Origin: DATLGB01 sp963740765 | GTDB taxonomy: Bacteria > Actinomycetota > Thermoleophilia > Solirubrobacterales > Solirubrobacteraceae | Length of the DNA: 64,000 bases | Assembly (NCBI GenBank): GCA_963740765.1 | Contig: CAVUFN010000025.1 | Span: 16,588-80,587 of the forward strand | Direction: 5' to 3' | Part shown: in pieces, positions 10,480 through 19,802 of the stretch | Position numbering within the stretch: the first letter of the stretch is position 1 | Layout of the letters: each line of letters starts with the position of its first letter | The notes under the pieces: model-generated | Seen by the model: the letters and a program-made list of their open reading frames with translations, nothing else | Told to the model about the DNA's origin: nothing | Database searches by the model: none | Made by a program: the position numbers and the translations under genes

Positions 10480-11460
10480 ATGGACTACGTCAACCTTGGG
10501 GCCACCGGTCTCCGCGTGTCCCAGCTGTGCATGGGGATGATGGCGTTCGGCGACGACGGCGATCGTCCCTGGATCCTCGACGAGGCCGCCGCCGAGCCGA
10601 TCGTGCGCGCTGCGTGGGAGGGCGGCGTGACGTTCTTCGACACCGCCGACATGTACTCGGCGGGCGCCAGCGAAGTGGCGACCGGACGCCTCCTGCGGCA
10701 GTTCGCGACCCGAGACGAGGTCGTCGTCGCGACCAAGGTCTGCATGCCGACGACCCCCGGTGAGAACGGTCGCGGCCTGGGTCGCAAGCACATCCTCGCC
10801 GCGATCGACGCGTCGCTCGAGCGCTTGCAGATGGACTACGTGGACCTCTATCAGATCCACCGCTGGGACCCGCTGACGCCGATCGCGGAGACCATGGAGG
10901 CGCTGCACGACGTGGTCCGGGCCGGCAAGGCCCGGTTCATCGGTGCGAGCTCGATGTACGCGTGGCAGTTCGCCAAGGCGCAGTCAGTAGCGGAGCAGCA
11001 CGGCTGGACGCGGTTCGTCGCCATGCAGAATCACTACAACCTCGTCTACCGCGAGGAGGAGCGCGAGATGCTGCCGCTGTGCGCTGACCAGGGCGTCGGG
11101 GTCATCCCCTGGAGCCCGCTCGCGCGCGGCATGCTCGCCGGCAACCGCGGACGCGACGGTGCGCGCAGCACCAAGCGGGCCGAGACCGACGCGGTGGCGG
11201 AATCGCTGTACGGCCACCCGAGCGACTTCGACGTCGTGGACCGCGTCGTGGAGATCGCCGCTGAGCGCGGCGTCAAGCCGGCTCAGGTCGCACTCGCCTG
11301 GCTGCACCACCAGCCGGGCGTGACGGCCCCGATCGTCGGCGCCACGAAGCTCTCGCACCTCGAGGACGCGCTGGTCGCGTGCGATCTCGCGCTCTCATTC
11401 GACGAGATCAAACGCCTCGAAGGCCCCTATGTGCCGCACCCCGTGGCGGGACATTCATGA
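10480..11460 (+). CDS. Aldo/keto reductase
   Basis: 326 residues. The catalytic tetrad of the superfamily is visible: Asp and Tyr in FFDTADMYSAGASE, Lys in VVVATKVCMP, His in LYQIHRWD. VGVIPWSPLARGML and the C-terminal VTAPIVGATKLSHLEDAL are typical NADPH-binding segments. It most resembles the YghZ/Tas-like group that reduces carbonyls to alcohols. Last gene of the first operon block: it ends 111 nt before the transporter operon, whose own promoter lies in the gap. Intact frame. Confidence 0.88.
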   Translation: MDYVNLGATGLRVSQLCMGMMAFGDDGDRPWILDEAAAEPIVRAAWEGGVTFFDTADMYSAGASEVATGRLLRQFATRDEVVVATKVCMPTTPGENGRGLGRKHILAAIDASLERLQMDYVDLYQIHRWDPLTPIAETMEALHDVVRAGKARFIGASSMYAWQFAKAQSVAEQHGWTRFVAMQNHYNLVYREEEREMLPLCADQGVGVIPWSPLARGMLAGNRGRDGARSTKRAETDAVAESLYGHPSDFDVVDRVVEIAAERGVKPAQVALAWLHHQPGVTAPIVGATKLSHLEDALVACDLALSFDEIKRLEGPYVPHPVAGHS

Positions 11461-11476
11461 GTTTCTTCTTGAACCC

Positions 11477-11507
11477 TTGACATTGGGATCATTATAAGGG
11501 TTATAAT
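11477..11507 (+). promoter_or_regulatory. Promoter with overlapping palindromic operator upstream of the ABC importer
   Basis: A consensus-like -35 TTGACA (11477-11482) and -10 TATAAT (11502-11507) are 19 nt apart, in an AT-rich patch that stands out from the surrounding GC. The -10 is one half of a perfect inverted repeat: ATTATAA (11491-11497), GGG spacer, TTATAAT (11501-11507). A repressor bound here would block RNA polymerase, which fits substrate-inducible transport. The start codon of the permease is 65 nt further on, preceded by a GGAGAG ribosome site. No regulator gene is adjacent. Confidence 0.65.
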
Positions 11508-11571
11508 CATCTAGCTGTTCTGTTGTCGGTCTCTGAGGGAGCCGGCTGAACTACGGAGAGAGAGCTAGGTC

Positions 11572-12606
11572 ATGGCGCAGCTGGTCAAGACGGTGCAGGA
11601 AAATCCTGTGGGCGCACCATCGACCCCTGCCGCGACCCCCGCCCCGGCCTCTCGCTCCACGCGCGACGCGGTGGTGACTCTCCTACCGAAGGTCGGCCTG
11701 CTCGGCGCCCTCCTCGTCACGATCGCGGTCTTCGGCGTGCTGGAACCCGACGCGTTCCTCACCGTTGACAACGCGAAGTCGGTCCTGAACTCCGCGGCGC
11801 CGCTGCTGGTCGTCGCGCTCGGTCTCACGGTCGTGCTGGTGATGGGCGACTTCGACCTCTCCGTTGCCGGGATGATCGGTCTCGGCGGCTCGGTGGCCGT
11901 GATCCTCATGGCCAAGCACGGCGTCCCGTGGGGCCTGGCGATCTTCCTCGCGCTGCTGGCCGGCGCGGCGGGAGGCCTGCTCAACGGCTTCCTGATCGCC
12001 TACCTCGGAGGCTCGGCGTTCGTCATCACGCTCGCCATGAGCACGGTGTTCGTCGGGCTCGAGTTCGCCGTCACGGGCCAGAAGACGATCTTCGACGGGA
12101 TCCCCGCCGGCTTCTCCGGCTTCGCCCAGAACCGGCTGCTCCTCGACCTCCCCGCGCAGGTCTTCATCGCCATCGCGCTGTCGATCGTCATCTGGGTGGT
12201 GCTCGCGCACACCCAGATCGGGCGCTACATGCACGCGATCGGCAGCGGCCCGGAGGCGGCGCGTCTCTCCGGCGTCCGGACGCGCGAGATCCGCACGCTC
12301 GGCTTCGTGATCGCCGCGATGATGGCGGTCGCCGCCGGCATCCTGATCTGCTCGAGCTCGGCCGCCAGCACGCCACAGGTCGGCACGCCGTACCTGCTGC
12401 CGGCGTTCGCCGCCGCCTTCCTCGGCTCGGCCGCCTTCAAGGTCGGGCAGTTCAACGCCCCCGGGACGGTTCTGGGCGTCGTCCTGCTCGGCGTGATCCA
12501 GAACGGCCTCACGATCCTGGCCCTCTCCACCGCGGTCATCAACATCGTGCAGGGCGCCATCCTCGCGTCGGCGATCCTCGTCAGCCGGATCGGGCAGAAG
12601 GGATGA
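11572..12606 (+). CDS. Ribose/monosaccharide-type ABC transporter permease
   Basis: 344 residues. Hydrophobic throughout with about ten predicted membrane segments after a cytoplasmic N-terminus rich in Ala/Pro/Thr. LGLTVVLVMGDFDLSVAGMIGLGG and the C-terminal IINIVQGAILASAILVSR are typical of the RbsC/XylH permease family (BPD_transp_2). It forms the membrane channel of an importer with the ATPase at 12603 and the binding protein at 14860. A good ribosome site (GGAGAG) sits about 12 nt upstream. The stop overlaps the ATPase start (ATGA). In a catabolic cluster such RbsC-type systems often carry non-sugar substrates, so ribose itself is not implied. Confidence 0.9.
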   Translation: MAQLVKTVQENPVGAPSTPAATPAPASRSTRDAVVTLLPKVGLLGALLVTIAVFGVLEPDAFLTVDNAKSVLNSAAPLLVVALGLTVVLVMGDFDLSVAGMIGLGGSVAVILMAKHGVPWGLAIFLALLAGAAGGLLNGFLIAYLGGSAFVITLAMSTVFVGLEFAVTGQKTIFDGIPAGFSGFAQNRLLLDLPAQVFIAIALSIVIWVVLAHTQIGRYMHAIGSGPEAARLSGVRTREIRTLGFVIAAMMAVAAGILICSSSAASTPQVGTPYLLPAFAAAFLGSAAFKVGQFNAPGTVLGVVLLGVIQNGLTILALSTAVINIVQGAILASAILVSRIGQKG

Positions 12607-14164
12607 CGTGCGCGAGCTCGGACCGGCCGCTGCTCGAGGTGCGCGACCTGCACAAGGCCTACCCCGGAGTGAAGGCGCTCGACGGCGTCGACGTGACCGT
12701 CATGCCGGGCGAGTGCGTCGCGATCGTCGGCAAGAACGGCGCCGGCAAGAGCACGCTGATCAAGTCGCTGGCAGGAGCCGTCGCGCCCGACGAGGGCACG
12801 ATCCTCGTCGACGGAGAGGCCGTCACGATCAGCAGCCCGCAGAAGGCCTCGGCGCTCGGCCTGACCTTCGTCCACCAGGAGATGCTCGGCGTCCCGGACC
12901 TCTCCGTCGCCGAGAACATCGAGCTCGGCCTCGCGTTCCCGCGGCGCGCCGGCGTGCTCGTAAACTGGCGGGCGCTGCGCGGGATTGCCCAGACCGTGCT
13001 GACCCGCCTGGGGTCCGACCTCGATCCGAAGACGCCGCTGGGTGAGCTCAGCGTGGCCGACCGGCGGGTCGTGATGATCGCCCACGCGCTCGCTAAGGAT
13101 GCGCGGCTCCTCGTGCTCGACGAGCCCACGGCGTCGCTGACCGAGCGCGAGATCGATCGCCTGCACGAGATCATCCGCGGCCTCGTCGCCGACGGCGTGA
13201 CCGTGCTCTACGTCTCCCACCGCCTCGACGACGTGTTCGAGATCTCCGAGCGCATCGTCGTCATGCGCGACGGGCGCGTCGTCGGCACCGCCCCGACCGC
13301 CGACCTCGACCGGCCCCAGCTGATCGAGATGATCACCGGCCCGCTGGCCGCCGATCCCGCCGACCTCGATCCCGACAAGCCGGTCGGCACCGGGCGCTCG
13401 TCTGTCCGACCGCGGCGAGGAGCTGCTGCGCGTCGAGGGGCTGTCCAGCGAGGTCGTCCACGACGCCGGCTTCACCCTGCGCCGCGGCGAGGTGCTCGGG
13501 ATCGCCGGCCTGGTCGGAGCAGGCAGGACCGAGCTGCTCCAGGCTCGTCTTCGGCGCCGACAAGGCGAGCTCCGGCACGATCAGCGTGCAGGGGACGCCG
13601 ACCAGGATTCGCTCGCCCCGGGCGGCGATCGCCGCCGGCATCGTCCTCGTCCCCGAGGAGCGCCACACCCAGGGCACCGTCCCCGCCTTCAGCGTGCGCG
13701 AAAACATCACGCTGCCGTCGTTGACCCGCTTCCGGCGCGTCGCCGGGCTGCCCTTCCTCAACCGCAGCCGGGAGCGGTCGGCCGCCGATGCGCAAATCGG
13801 CGCGCTGGCGATCAAGACGCCGAACTCCGGTGTCATCACGAGCAAGCTCTCGGGCGGCAACCAGCAGAAGGTCGTTCTCGCCAAGTGGCTCGAACGCGAC
13901 GCGGACGTCTTCCTGCTCGACGAGCCCACGCATGGGATCGACGTCCAGGGCAAGGAGGAGATCTACGGGCTGATCGATCGGCTGATCGCGCAGGGCGCTG
14001 CGGTGATCCTCGTGTCCTCGGAGTTCTCCGAGCTCGTGCGCGTGTGCGACCGCGCGCTCGTGATGTCGGGCGGACGGATCCACGGCGAGCTCTCCGGTGC
14101 CGATCTGACCGAGCACAAGATCGTCGAGGCGTGCTTCGCGGCGCGCGAGCCACTCGCGGCATGA
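12603..14164 (+). pseudogene. Ribose-type ABC transporter ATPase (two ABC domains), two frameshifts
   Basis: The first domain has Walker A GKNGAGKST (about residue 45), HQEMLGVPDLSVAENI, and Walker B LLVLDEPTASLTEREI. The second half has the degenerate GLVGAGRTEL, VLVPEERHTQGTVPAFSVRENI, signature KLSGGNQQKVVLAKWL and LLDEPTHGIDVQGK, exactly the RbsA/MglA layout. Single extra bases at about 13401 and 13543 break the frame; without them the protein is 519 residues, normal for the family. It is coupled by ATGA overlaps to the permease before it and the EthD gene after it. Probably a functional transporter subunit with sequence errors, but as written it is disrupted. Confidence 0.85.
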
Positions 14165-14838
14165 TCCGGTCCTTCGCGTTCATGCCCCGCCGTCCCGACG
14201 TGACGCCGGAGACGTTCCACGCGCACTGGCTCGACGTCCACGGCCCGCTGGCGCTGCGGATCGACGCACTCGTCCGGTACGTGCAGTCGCACTGCCTGGA
14301 AAACCATCCGGCGCAGAACCGCGACGTCGAGATCGACGGCATCGCCGAGACCTGGTTCGACCGCGTCGAGCAGGCGGCCGCGCTGCGCGAGGACCCGCAG
14401 TTCACCGAGTACGCCCAGCTCGACGAGCCCAACTTCATCGACCTGCAGAACATCTCGTTCGTCATGGCGGACGAGGTGAGTCGCACCGGTGGCATGCCCG
14501 CCCGCGACGAGGATGGCGTCAAGGTGCTGATGCTGTTCCGGCGCGCCTCGTCGCTGTCCCCCGAGAAATTCGCCAAGACCTGGCGCGACGCCGACGAGGA
14601 GGCGGCGGCGAGCGCGGTGGGCGCGCTGCGTCACGCGCGGTCGATCACCTCCCCCGCCGTCGTCGATCCCGTCTACGACGGCATCAGAGAACTGTGGTTC
14701 GCCGATCGCGCCGAGGCGGAAGCCGCCGGCGCGCGCGACCCCGAGTCCTGGGCGGCGCTTGCCGGCCCCGAAGGATCCGATCCCGGATCCACAGCAGTCG
14801 TCCTTGTTCGCGAGCACCGCATGGTGTGGCCGGGCTGA
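14161..14838 (+). CDS. EthD-domain protein, two repeats
   Basis: 225 residues. Each half begins with the EthD pattern: RSFAFMPRRPDVTPETFHAHWLDVHGPLA in the first and VKVLMLFRRASSLSPEKFAKTW in the second. EthD folds as a dimeric alpha-beta barrel; relatives assist ether-degrading P450s or act as small cyclases and decarboxylases. The first half keeps the usual HW/HGP residues while the second lacks them, so only one active pocket is likely. It lies inside the ABC importer operon between ATPase and binding protein, linking it to the imported compound. A paralogue is at 16171. Confidence 0.8.
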   Translation: MIRSFAFMPRRPDVTPETFHAHWLDVHGPLALRIDALVRYVQSHCLENHPAQNRDVEIDGIAETWFDRVEQAAALREDPQFTEYAQLDEPNFIDLQNISFVMADEVSRTGGMPARDEDGVKVLMLFRRASSLSPEKFAKTWRDADEEAAASAVGALRHARSITSPAVVDPVYDGIRELWFADRAEAEAAGARDPESWAALAGPEGSDPGSTAVVLVREHRMVWPG

Positions 14839-14859
14839 CGTCCCAAACAGGAGGAGAAG

Positions 14860-16068
14860 ATGCACACGAAGGTTCGTTCGTTCGGCGCAATCGCGCTGAT
14901 CATCGCTGCAATGGGGCTCGCCGCGTGCGGCTCCGACGACGACAGCTCGAATTCGTCGAGCCCGTCCACAACCACGGAGTCCAAGGACGCCTCCACGACC
15001 ACGGCCGCGGATCCTGACTTCGACGCCGTGGCCGAGGGGGAGAAGGCGGCCGACAAGGCCGGCGGATCCGTGGAGCTGCCCAAGAAGAAGATCGGGTTCC
15101 TGAACATCATCCACGCGATCGAGTCCGCTGCTCGGGCCGAGGCTGCGTTCAAGACGGCCGGCGAGGAGCTCGGCTGGGAGGTCATCAGCTGTGACGGTCA
15201 GGGCGACCCGACGAAGATCGCCGCCTGTGCCGACACGCTGCTCAACCAGGGTGCGGAGGCGATCGCCACCAACGGTGTCGAGGCCGCGCAGATCAAGCCG
15301 GCGCTGGAGAAGGCGAAGTCCGACGGCATCCCGTTTGTGGAATGCACGTCCGACGTCTCCCCGAGCAAGCTCTTCGCGGGCGAGTACGGGCCGGACGAAG
15401 CGGCCGCGGGCAAGCTTGCCGCGGACTTCCTGATCAAGCAGATCCTGGCCTCGGACCGCGACAAGACGATCGCCGTCCACTCCTTTCCGACCGGCTTCGC
15501 TTCCAAGCGAACCCAGGCGCTGTTGGACGCGCTGAAGGAGCACCCGGAGATCAAGGTCGTCGACACGGTGGACACCGACCTCGCCGACCCGGCCGGCAGC
15601 ACCCAGAAGGCCGTCGACGCGGAGCTCACGCGGTTCCCGAAGCTTGGGGCCATCTGGGTCGCGTTCGACATCGCCATCCCGGGCGCCGCGCAGTCGGTGC
15701 AGCAGAAGTACCCGGGCGCAGGTCCCGGCGAGCGGCCGATCCTGACCGGGTTCAACGCCAACACGGCGAGCCTGCAGTGGATGAAGCGAGGCGTGATCGA
15801 CGCGCTGTCCGACACCGCGTTCGAGAACACCTGCTGGGTCGCGGTCGACCAGTTCGCCGAGTACTACGCCCGCGACACGAAGGTCGCCCAGGCGCCGGAC
15901 GGCGGGACGTTCGCACCCGACTACGGTTTCGACTACGTCAAGCCGCAGCTGGTCACCAAGGACAACATCCCCGGCAAGCCCGCCTCTGACGCGGTCGATC
16001 CGATGCCGCAGCCCTACGACGCACCCGCGTTCTTCAAGGCCAAGTGGGCCAAGGAGTTCGGGGGCTAG
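14860..16068 (+). CDS. ABC transporter substrate-binding lipoprotein (periplasmic-binding-protein-like)
   Basis: 402 residues. The N-terminus has a basic start, a hydrophobic stretch and the lipobox LAAC (Cys at about residue 23), then a Ser/Thr/Asp-rich linker, so it is a membrane-anchored lipoprotein. The body KKKIGFLNIIHAIESAARAEAAFKTAGEELGWEV and DTLLNQGAEAIATNGVEAAQIKPAL is the type I sugar-binding fold of the RbsB group. It delivers ligand to the permease at 11572. The start is preceded by AGGAGGAG. A strong hairpin terminator follows, closing the transport operon. The ligand is not deducible; the cluster suggests a cyclic or aromatic compound. Confidence 0.88.
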   Translation: MHTKVRSFGAIALIIAAMGLAACGSDDDSSNSSSPSTTTESKDASTTTAADPDFDAVAEGEKAADKAGGSVELPKKKIGFLNIIHAIESAARAEAAFKTAGEELGWEVISCDGQGDPTKIAACADTLLNQGAEAIATNGVEAAQIKPALEKAKSDGIPFVECTSDVSPSKLFAGEYGPDEAAAGKLAADFLIKQILASDRDKTIAVHSFPTGFASKRTQALLDALKEHPEIKVVDTVDTDLADPAGSTQKAVDAELTRFPKLGAIWVAFDIAIPGAAQSVQQKYPGAGPGERPILTGFNANTASLQWMKRGVIDALSDTAFENTCWVAVDQFAEYYARDTKVAQAPDGGTFAPDYGFDYVKPQLVTKDNIPGKPASDAVDPMPQPYDAPAFFKAKWAKEFGG

Positions 16069-16094
16069 CTCACACGACCCTCCTCAAGGCCAAG

Positions 16095-16123
16095 GCCGGC
16101 GCGATCGGATCGATCGCGCCGGC
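16095..16123 (+). terminator. Hairpin terminator of the ABC importer operon
   Basis: A perfect 12-bp stem (GCCGGCGCGATC / GATCGCGCCGGC) with a 5-nt loop starts 26 nt after the binding-protein stop. It is followed by the T-rich run TTCTTGGCGTTTCTT. This fits a rho-independent terminator. Confidence 0.8.
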
Positions 16124-16170
16124 TTCTTGGCGTTTCTTCCACCTTCCGCACACACGAGGCCCCTTCCGCC

Positions 16171-16866
16171 ATGGTTCACCTATTCGCCCTTCTGGTTCCC
16201 CGCGACGGGATGACGCCGCTCGCGTTCCACCACCACTGGCGCTACGCGCACGGGCCGCTGGCGGGCAGGATCCGCCAGGCGCACGCCTACCAGCAGTCCC
16301 ACCGGCTGCCGATGCAGCCCACCGACCTTCCGATCCTCCCCCACGGCGGCACCGCCGAGGTCTGGTTCAAGGACTTCCCCGCGTCGATGAGCCTCGGCGA
16401 TGATCCCGACTACGCCGATCATGCCGCCCACGACGAGGACAACTTCCACCACATGGACCGGATGGAGGCACTGCACTGCACCGAGCACGTGGTGCTGGCC
16501 GGGCCGCCCATCCGCAAGGACACCGGCGGCGTGAAGGTCATGCAGTTCGTGCGCCGCGCACCGGGCCTTTCGCCGGACGAGTTCCGCTCCGCCTGGTTGG
16601 GCGGTGGCGAGACCGAGGAGCTGACGGCGCTCCGCGCGACCCGCTGCGTGAGGGGCGCGCAGGTGCCCGAGAAGTACACCGGCGACGACCCGCGCTTCGA
16701 CGGCCTGCTCGAGCTGTGGTGGCCCGACCAGTGGGCCTTCGAGGCCAACCGCGCCCTGGAGCCGGAGGCCTGGACGGCGCTGATCTCGCCGTCCTCGATC
16801 GACCCGGCCGGAACCGGCTTCCTCGTCACCTCCGAGCACCGCCAGACCTGGCCGGACCCGTCATGA
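16171..16866 (+). CDS. EthD-domain protein, two repeats
   Basis: 231 residues, paralogue of the protein at 14161. First repeat: HLFALLVPRDGMTPLAFHHHW then YAHGPLA, keeping the HW and HGP residues. Second repeat: VKVMQFVRRAPGLSPDEFRSAW. It probably has the same dimeric alpha-beta barrel fold and a related substrate. Its stop overlaps the ATG of the following aldehyde dehydrogenase (ATGA), forming an EthD-ALDH-ABM unit that echoes the first half of the cluster. Intact. Function by family only. Confidence 0.8.
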   Translation: MVHLFALLVPRDGMTPLAFHHHWRYAHGPLAGRIRQAHAYQQSHRLPMQPTDLPILPHGGTAEVWFKDFPASMSLGDDPDYADHAAHDEDNFHHMDRMEALHCTEHVVLAGPPIRKDTGGVKVMQFVRRAPGLSPDEFRSAWLGGGETEELTALRATRCVRGAQVPEKYTGDDPRFDGLLELWWPDQWAFEANRALEPEAWTALISPSSIDPAGTGFLVTSEHRQTWPDPS

Positions 16867-18335
16867 CATCGTCGCTGCACACGCGCCCGCCGGTCGTCTT
16901 CGAAGAACTGCTCATTGACGGCCGGCGCGTTCGGGGCGAGGGAGCGCCTAACGCCGTCTACAACCCCGCGGACGAGAGCGTCGTCGCCACGATCTCGACG
17001 GCGAGCCCGGCGCAGGTGGACGCGGCCGTCGCCGCTGCGCGCCGCGCCGCCGACTCCGGGCCGTGGCCCGATCTGGCGCCCGCCGAGCGGGCGGCCGCGC
17101 TGCACCGCTTCGCCGACGCCTACGAGGCGCGGATGCCGGACCTGATCGCGACCGTCATCACCGAGGTCGGGACACCGGTCTGGCTGGCGGAGTCGCTGCA
17201 GGTGGCCAGCGCGCTGGTGCACTTCCGCCACTACGCCGATCTGGCCGGGCGTGACCTGACGCGCGACCTCGGCCCCGCGTCCGACCCGCCCAGCCACAGC
17301 ACGCTCGCCTACCGCCCCGCCGGTGTCGTCGCGGGCATCACGGCCTACAACTTCCCGCTCATGCTCGTGGCGTCGAAGGTCGGCGCGGCGCTGGCCGCCG
17401 GATGCACCGTCGTGCTGCTGCCCTCGCCGCGCACGCCCCTCACCGCGCTGATTGTCGCCGAGATCGCCTTGGAGGCCGGCCTACCCGACGGCGTCCTCAA
17501 CGTCATCGTCGGCGGCCCCGAGACGGGCGTCGCGCTGACCGAGCACACCGGCGTGGATCGCGTGAGCTTCACCGGTTCGGAGGCGGTCGGCCAGGCAATC
17601 ATGCGCCAGTGCGTCCAGAACGTCACCGGCGTGGTGCTCGAGCTCGGCGGCAAGTCCGCCGACATCCTGCTGCCCGGCTACCCGCTGGATACCGACTCCG
17701 TGGCGGCCGTGCACATGCGCTACCTGCGCAACGCCGGTCAGGGCTGCGCGTCGCCCACGCGACTGCTCGTGCATGAGGAGTACTACGACGAGTTCGTGCG
17801 CGCCACCCGCGCAGCCTTCGAGACGATCCAGACCGGCGACCCCTGGGATCCGGCGACGATCGTCGGTCCGCTGATCCGGCCGGAGCACCGCGACCATGTC
17901 GAGGGCTTCGTGACCCGGGCGCTCGATGCGGGCGGCGAGGTCGTCGCCGGCGGCGGGCGTCCGGAGCTCGCGCGCGGATGGTTCGTCAACCCGACGCTGG
18001 TCGGGGGGGTCTCCGCGAGCTCCGAGATCGCCCAGAACGAGATCTTCGGACCCGTCGGGGTGGTCCTGCCCTACCGCGACGTCGACCACGCCATCGAGAT
18101 CGCCAACGGCACGCGCTACGGCCTCGCGGCTTACGTGCACGGCCCGGACGTGGACGAGGCGTGCGCGCTCGCTCCGCGACTGCGGGCCGGCACCGTGTAC
18201 GTCAACGGCGGCGGCGGCTTGCGGCCCGATGCCCCGTTCGGCGGCTGGGGCACCAGCAGCATCGGCCGTGAATGGGGCGCCGAGGGCGTCCGCGAGTACC
18301 TCGAGCCACAACACATCCAATGGAGGACGGACTGA
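16863..18335 (+). CDS. NAD(P)-dependent aldehyde dehydrogenase (paralogue of 9000-10472)
   Basis: 490 residues, the same length as its paralogue and alike from end to end. Motifs: TAYNFPLMLVASKVGAALAAG, VSFTGSEAVGQAIMRQC, LELGGKSADILLPGYPLD (general base Glu), NAGQGCASPTRLLV (catalytic Cys), NEIFGPVGVVLPY. Two near-identical aldehyde dehydrogenases in one cluster suggest two aldehyde intermediates or a recent duplication. Coupled to the EthD gene upstream and, through an overlap of one base, to the ABM gene downstream. Confidence 0.9.
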   Translation: MTSSLHTRPPVVFEELLIDGRRVRGEGAPNAVYNPADESVVATISTASPAQVDAAVAAARRAADSGPWPDLAPAERAAALHRFADAYEARMPDLIATVITEVGTPVWLAESLQVASALVHFRHYADLAGRDLTRDLGPASDPPSHSTLAYRPAGVVAGITAYNFPLMLVASKVGAALAAGCTVVLLPSPRTPLTALIVAEIALEAGLPDGVLNVIVGGPETGVALTEHTGVDRVSFTGSEAVGQAIMRQCVQNVTGVVLELGGKSADILLPGYPLDTDSVAAVHMRYLRNAGQGCASPTRLLVHEEYYDEFVRATRAAFETIQTGDPWDPATIVGPLIRPEHRDHVEGFVTRALDAGGEVVAGGGRPELARGWFVNPTLVGGVSASSEIAQNEIFGPVGVVLPYRDVDHAIEIANGTRYGLAAYVHGPDVDEACALAPRLRAGTVYVNGGGGLRPDAPFGGWGTSSIGREWGAEGVREYLEPQHIQWRTD

Positions 18336-18661
18336 TGCCAGCCGAGATCGTGATCATCGCCAACGTGTGGGCCCGCGAGGACCGTCTCGAACGGCTGCTC
18401 GAGGTGCTCGAGGAGGACGTCGTCTTCACGCACGAGAACGAGCCCGACGTCCGCCGCTTCGCGCTGCATCGCGACACGGACGACCCGCTCCACTTCGTGA
18501 TGATCGAGGCGTTCCCGAACCAGGCCGCCCTCGACGCCCATCGCGCCACGGACTTCTACAAGCAGCTCATGACGGAGATCCCGGACCTCATCACCGAGCG
18601 CACGCGCACGGTCCTCGAGCCGGTCGGCTACGGCGACCCCGAGCGCGGCTACATCGCCTGA
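18335..18661 (+). CDS. Antibiotic biosynthesis monooxygenase (ABM)-fold protein
   Basis: 108 residues. The start AEIVIIANVWAREDRLERLLEVLEE followed by FALHRDTDDPLHFVMIEAFPNQAALDAH matches the ABM/YgiN-type ferredoxin-like dimer, whose members are cofactor-free monooxygenases or quinone and aldehyde-handling enzymes. Soluble. It ends the plus-strand operon and converges with the thiolase gene after only 2 nt, leaving no room for a separate terminator. The active residues of this family vary, so the reaction is open. Confidence 0.78.
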   Translation: MPAEIVIIANVWAREDRLERLLEVLEEDVVFTHENEPDVRRFALHRDTDDPLHFVMIEAFPNQAALDAHRATDFYKQLMTEIPDLITERTRTVLEPVGYGDPERGYIA

Positions 18662-18663
18662 CG

Positions 18664-19802
18664 CTACGCGCGCTGGAGCACCAGCACCGAGCAGTTGCCG
18701 CCGGCACCGAGCGAGTGGGTCAGGCCCGTACGCGCGTTCTCCACCTGCCGCGGCCCGCACCGGCCCCGGAGCTGGTTGGCGATCTCGTAGACCTGGCCGA
18801 GGGCGGAGGCGCCGACCGGCTCGCCCTTGGACAGCAGGCCGCCCGACGGGTTGACCGGCAGGTCGCCGCCGAGCCGCGTCGCGCCAGACTCCACCAGCGG
18901 TCCGCCCTCCCCCACCGCGCACAGCCGGAGCTGCTCGGTGGCGATGATCTCCGTGCCCGAGTCGGTGTCCTGGAGCTCGACGACGTCGAGATCCTCGGGC
19001 CCGACGCCGGCCTTCGCGTACGCCTCGTCGGCCGACCGGCGGGTCACGCTCTCGTCCGGCTCGCACCGGGGAGTCCGTCGGCATGTGCTCGCCGATCGCC
19101 TGCGCTCGGCGCGCCGTCCTCAGCCCCTGGCCGATGATCCGCACGTCGCCGGACGTTGCCGGTCCGTTGGTCAGGACCGCCGCCGCCGCGCCCTCGTTGG
19201 GCGTGCACAGCATCAGCAGGCGCAGCGGGTCGACGATCGGCTTCGACGCGAGGATGTCCTCGACCGTGAACTCCTTGCGGTACATCGCCTTCTCGTTGTG
19301 GACCGAGTGGGCGTGGTTCTTGGAGGCGACCAGAGCGAGTTGGCGCTCGGTCGTCCCGTGCTCGTGCATGTGCCGCTGGATCGCGAACGCGAACTGGGCC
19401 GGGTTGACCGCGTGGCCGATCTGCTGGCGCCAGTCCTCGAAGTAGTCCATGTCCATGAACCCGCGCGGCATCTTCTCGATGCCGACCGCGGCCACGGTGC
19501 CGTAGTCGCCTGCGGCGAGCGCCTGGCGGGCCGCCATGCACGGCCGCGCCGCCGGACGAGCAGGCGTTCTCGACGTTGATGATCGGGATGCCCGTGCGCG
19601 CCCAGGACGGTGGCGATCTTGTGGCCCGCGCCGGTCCCGGCGTACATGTGTGCGCAGAACAGCGCGTCGACGTCGCTGCCACGCGCATGCCGGCGTCCGC
19701 GAGCGCCTCCTGCAACGCCTCGACGCCCATCGACACGGCGGACTTGTCGTCGAAGCGGCCGAAGGGGTGCATGCCGACCCCGGACACGATGACATCGCTC
19801 AT
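18664..19802 (-). pseudogene. Thiolase-like protein (SCP-x/Ltp2 group), frameshifted
   Basis: Begins MSDVIVSGVGMHPFGRFDD and contains the nucleophile loop NACSSGG, YFEDWRQQIGHAVNPAQFA and LTNGPATSGDVRI, as in SCP-x type thiolases. Two catalytic places are altered: where thiolases have HD(A/C)F this reads ELQDTDS, and the usual GHPxGA is KGEPVGASALG. Loss of these His residues is seen in the Ltp2-type partners of DUF35 proteins that act as retro-aldolases in steroid side-chain degradation. Five extra bases (two near 19680, then near 19592, 19525 and 19052) break the frame; without them it is 377 residues. It is preceded, with an ATGA overlap, by a DUF35 gene, which supports the aldolase reading. 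Confidence 0.75.
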
